Positions 61,952 through 64,000 of a stretch of 64,000 nt of DNA are shown here, one piece after another. A model generated the notes under the pieces. That model worked only from the letters and a program-made list of their open reading frames with translations. It was not told where the DNA came from and did no database searches. Within the stretch, counting starts at the first letter, position 1. Every line of letters begins with the position of its first letter. Where the stretch lies: positions 5,146,001 to 5,210,000 of the forward strand of contig NZ_JAPNKA010000001.1 of NCBI RefSeq assembly GCF_026626635.1. The letters are read 5' to 3'. The stretch comes from Archangium lansingense. GTDB lineage: Bacteria > Myxococcota > Myxococcia > Myxococcales > Myxococcaceae. The position numbers and the translations under genes were made by a program.

Positions 61952-62245
61952 GTGGACGTGGACACGGTGCGCTACAGCGTGCCGCACCGGCTGGTACGAG
62001 AGAGCGTCGAGGTACAGGTGGGCGAGCAGGAGGTACGCATCTTCCACGCGGGCAAGCTGGTGGCCACCCACGCACGCGGCAAGGAGCCGCACGCCCGCAT
62101 CGTCGACGCGGCGCACTGGGAGGGCCTGTGGCGGCCGCGCGCCGTGGAGCCCGCGGAGGGCAGCTCCAAGCTGGCCGTGCTCGGGCGCTCGTTGGAGGAC
62201 TACGCCGCCGTGGTGGAGCAGGCCGAGAAGCGAGGTGCAGCATGA
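61952..62245 (+). pseudogene. istA: IstA transposase, C-terminal fragment
   Basis: The 97-residue frame VDTVRYSVPHRLVRESVEVQ plus RIFHAGKLVATHARGK matches the C-terminal Mu-transposase-type beta-barrel of IS21-family IstA. The catalytic DDE core is absent. The stop overlaps the ATG of istB (ATGA), as in intact IS21 elements. Confidence 0.8.
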
Positions 62246-62784
62246 GCCACGAGTTCATCCATGCGCGAGTGCTCGAGCACCTGGAGCGGCTGCGTCTGGG
62301 ACACCTGGCCGAGCGGCTGGAGTCGCTGCTGGCGGAGGCGGCGCGCACCGAGCCCACCTACCTGGACTTCATCGACGCGCTACTGCGCGAGGAGGTCGGG
62401 GCCAAGCAGCGCAAGCGGATAAGCATGGGAATCACCATCGCGCACTTCCCCGCGGTGAAGACGCTGGAGGACTTCGACTTCAAGGCGCAGCCATCGGTGG
62501 ACCAGCGGCTGGTGCGGGAGCTGGCCACGGGGCACTTCATCACCCAGGCGGAGAACGTGCTGCTCTTCGGCCCGCCGGGAGTGGGCAAGACGCACCTGGC
62601 CCAGTGGGGCAGCGTCTTCGGCGATGACGTGCTGGCCGCGGCCATCCTCGACCGGCTGCTGCACCACAGCCACACGCTGCTCATCCAGGGCGACAGCTAC
62701 CGGCTGCGGCAGAAGAAGAAGGCCGGACTGCTGAGCCGGAGCGTGCCGCAGGCCACCAGCAGCGCAGCTGAAGCCGAGCGCTGA
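62242..62784 (+). pseudogene. istB: IstB helper ATPase with internal deletion
   Basis: The frame encodes 180 residues instead of about 250-260. Residues 1-120 are normal IstB (SHEFIHARVLEHLERLRLGH, Walker A LLFGPPGVGKTHLA). The sequence then jumps to the C-terminal part (SVFGDDVLAAAILDRLLHHS, LLIQGDSYRLRQKKKAGLL). Walker B and the sensor regions are missing, so ATPase function is lost. The deletion is in frame. Confidence 0.85.
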
Positions 62785-63004
62785 GCCTCGGCAGTCGCCT
62801 ACGCTCGCCCTCGCTCAAGAAGCAGCGAGGGCGAGCTCCGGCGGACGCACGCAGCAGAACGACGTAGCATCTCGACGTAGGACAACGGGCCCTGGGCGGG
62901 GGTCAGTTTTAGTGACGTAAGGGGGGTCAAAAATTCCTGTCGCCTGACACCTCCTCAAAATGGCGAAAGTCGAGTCAGATGATTCGTAGGAGACGAGGTG
63001 TCGG

Positions 63005-63025
63005 ACGAGTCCTTTGACACCTTCC
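63005..63025. repeat. Dispersed repeat, inverted short copy
   Basis: ACGAGTCCTTTGACACCTTC is the reverse complement of the GGTGTCAAAGGACTCG core of the dispersed repeat family. Confidence 0.6.
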
Positions 63026-63042
63026 CCAGGCCGGGCGCACAT

Positions 63043-63154
63043 GCTCGCCTGCTCGCCTGCTCGCCTGCTCGCCTGCTCGCCTGCTCGCCTGCTCGCCTGC
63101 TCGCCTGCTCGCCTGCTCGCCTGCTCGCCTGCTCGCCTGCTCGCCTGCTCGTCT
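63043..63154. repeat. Octanucleotide tandem repeat, 13 perfect copies
   Basis: GCTCGCCT is repeated 13 times without error (63043-63146), followed by a degenerate copy GCTCGTCT. Eight is not a multiple of three, so copy-number change would shift any frame that crosses it. No convincing gene crosses it. Confidence 0.95.
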
Positions 63155-63377
63155 ACGGCCTCGTCCCTCAACTAGCCAGATGCGTGAACGCGTACGGACT
63201 GTGGGCAACAGTTGGTCACAATCTCCGACGCCCGTTTCTATCCCTCAGAAGGGAAACCGAACACCAGCTCGATTCCGCAAACTCGGCGAGTGGCGCGTAG
63301 CTGCTGGCGAGCTGGGAATCAGAAATTTCATATCAGGTAGTTCTTTGCAGCGTACTCGCATCAGGAGGTAAGGCAGA

Positions 63378-63797
63378 ATGGCAAGGAAACTTTATCGCAT
63401 CGTGTCAATGCACCCGGGTTACGTGCTCGCGCCCAACGGAAACACCGTCCGCCTCGAGAAACAGGACATCTTTAACCTCGCACAGGTCTGGGAGCTGACT
63501 GGCCCGGACGACCAGTTCACGATTGTCAACTACTTGACCGGTCAGTACATGGCCTATTTCGGCGGGAACGAGGTGGAACTCCAACTCGTCGACGACGCCC
63601 CTGGCGGGAAAGCGGGCTTCTTCAGTTGGGGCGGCAAGGAGAGCTGGGGTGCTTCCGCGCTCCAGTGCTTCAGCGACAGCGGCCAGAACGTCGACGCGGG
63701 TCGGAACACGCCCACGACGGGGAACGTGCGGACCCGCGGTTGGCGCCATGGCAACCAGCGCGAGCTGACGTGGATCAAGTCTCTAGCAGTCTCCTGA
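63378..63797 (+). CDS. Lectin-like (beta-trefoil/ricin-type candidate) protein
   Basis: The 139-residue protein has a very strong ribosome site (AGGAGG) before ATG 63378. Repeated aromatic/Gly motifs such as YRIVSMHPGYVLAPNGNTVR, VWELTGPDDQFTIVNYLTGQ and YMAYFGGNEVELQLVDDAPG suggest a beta-trefoil sugar-binding fold. No signal peptide is present; myxobacterial haemagglutinin-type lectins also lack one. Base composition is lower in GC than the core genes. A family assignment needs a search. Confidence 0.65.
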   Translation: MARKLYRIVSMHPGYVLAPNGNTVRLEKQDIFNLAQVWELTGPDDQFTIVNYLTGQYMAYFGGNEVELQLVDDAPGGKAGFFSWGGKESWGASALQCFSDSGQNVDAGRNTPTTGNVRTRGWRHGNQRELTWIKSLAVS

Positions 63798-63865
63798 TGA
63801 CCCGCAATCCTCACGGGTGGCGGATTGGAGACGTTAGAGCTTGAGGCGGCGCCCGCCGCCGAGCG

Positions 63866-63883
63866 GGTGTCAAAGAACTCGAG
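63866..63883. repeat. Dispersed repeat, short direct copy
   Basis: GGTGTCAAAGAACTCGAG is a shortened copy of the family seen at 59068 and 61787, with G to A at one position. The remaining sequence to the window end shows no gene I can support. Confidence 0.55.
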
Positions 63884-64000
63884 CGACGCGACCCGGCACG
63901 ACACGCGGTGGGATGAGAAGAGCGGAAGGTCGCGGTAGGGACGGCCCTTCGCCGTTTCCGGCTGAGGCCGCCCCCCGCATCCGCTTCGAGTCCGTGTGCC

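Larger units (their letters stand above)
61938..62949 (+). mobile_element. IS21-family insertion sequence relic
   Basis: The region contains the 3' end of istA, an internally deleted istB, and a right end. That end has two GGGGTCA-type repeats (62898 and 62921) and finishes CTGTCGCCTGACA. The left end and most of istA are missing. The relic cannot transpose by itself. Confidence 0.75.
62785..63377. other. Intergenic region with IS end, inverted repeat copy and octanucleotide array
   Basis: This 593-bp stretch contains the right end of the IS21 relic (to 62949), an inverted copy of the dispersed repeat (63005-63025), the 8-bp array (63043-63154), and the leader of the lectin-like gene. Open frames through the array have no ribosome site or homology signal. 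Confidence 0.6.

Noticed and set aside
63043..63154. Octamer array considered as CRISPR or coding repeat
   Set aside because: There are no spacers, and frames across it have no ribosome site or sensible protein.

Overview
The window is high-GC DNA that reads as a myxobacterial chromosome, most likely suborder Cystobacterineae (Myxococcus, Archangium, Cystobacter or Stigmatella type). The main reasons are an AglZ-type gliding-motility protein, a TolQ/TolR/TolR motor cluster of the kind used in myxobacterial gliding, an O-antigen-polymerase-like gene followed by a glycosyltransferase that resembles the spore-coat wzyS neighbourhood, and many lipoproteins, GTG/TTG starts and Pro/Ala-rich tails. 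No rRNA, tRNA or CRISPR array was seen.

Positions 1-8.0 kb (minus strand): moxR-type ATPase, glnE, a patatin phospholipase, ilvE and a partial AAA ATPase. Two 33-bp REP-like hairpins and a degenerate TG-rich repeat separate moxR from glnE. A small membrane protein diverges at 8.17 kb. Positions 8.5-15.1 kb (minus): a glycosyltransferase with a long disordered tail, then aglZ, which carries an apparent one-base frameshift. Positions 15.3-19.9 kb (plus): a DUF4912 protein with a GH57 glucan-branching-type enzyme, then an HtrA protease. A minus-strand diguanylate cyclase with a periplasmic haem-binding-type CxxCH motif faces it.

Positions 22.1-35.5 kb (plus): pgeF, a TPR lipoprotein without a usable canonical start, a LysM protein, dprA, topA, tolQ-tolR-tolR, then (after a minus-strand DksA/TraR-like gene) trmFO, a beta-propeller lipoprotein and xerC. 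A minus-strand Rpn-type nuclease separates xerC from hslV-hslU-argD. A proline-rich TPR protein with its own promoter follows. Positions 41.2-44.5 kb (minus): a four-gene operon (secreted protein, coaE, SDR reductase, lipoprotein). Positions 44.6-50.8 kb (plus): tetrahaem-type cytochrome, engB, a DUF6178 protein, O-antigen ligase/polymerase, glycosyltransferase and a DUF4097 protein. A strong intrinsic terminator at 50.87-50.92 kb closes this conserved part.

Positions 50.9-64 kb are accessory in character. They hold a protein with six 120-bp tandem repeats, a possible beta-propeller protein, a papain-like cysteine-protease candidate, a trypsin-like lipoprotein with a LolA-like partner behind tandem palindromes, several hypothetical proteins, a WD40 protein whose stop codon lies in the end of a roughly 100-bp IS630-type MITE candidate, a dispersed repeat family, an IS21-family relic with an internally deleted istB, a 13-copy octanucleotide array and a lectin-like gene. 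The most interesting points are the aglZ frameshift, the MITE landing exactly on a stop codon, the repeat-stalk/propeller/protease cassette at 51-54.6 kb, and the missing start codon of the TPR lipoprotein.
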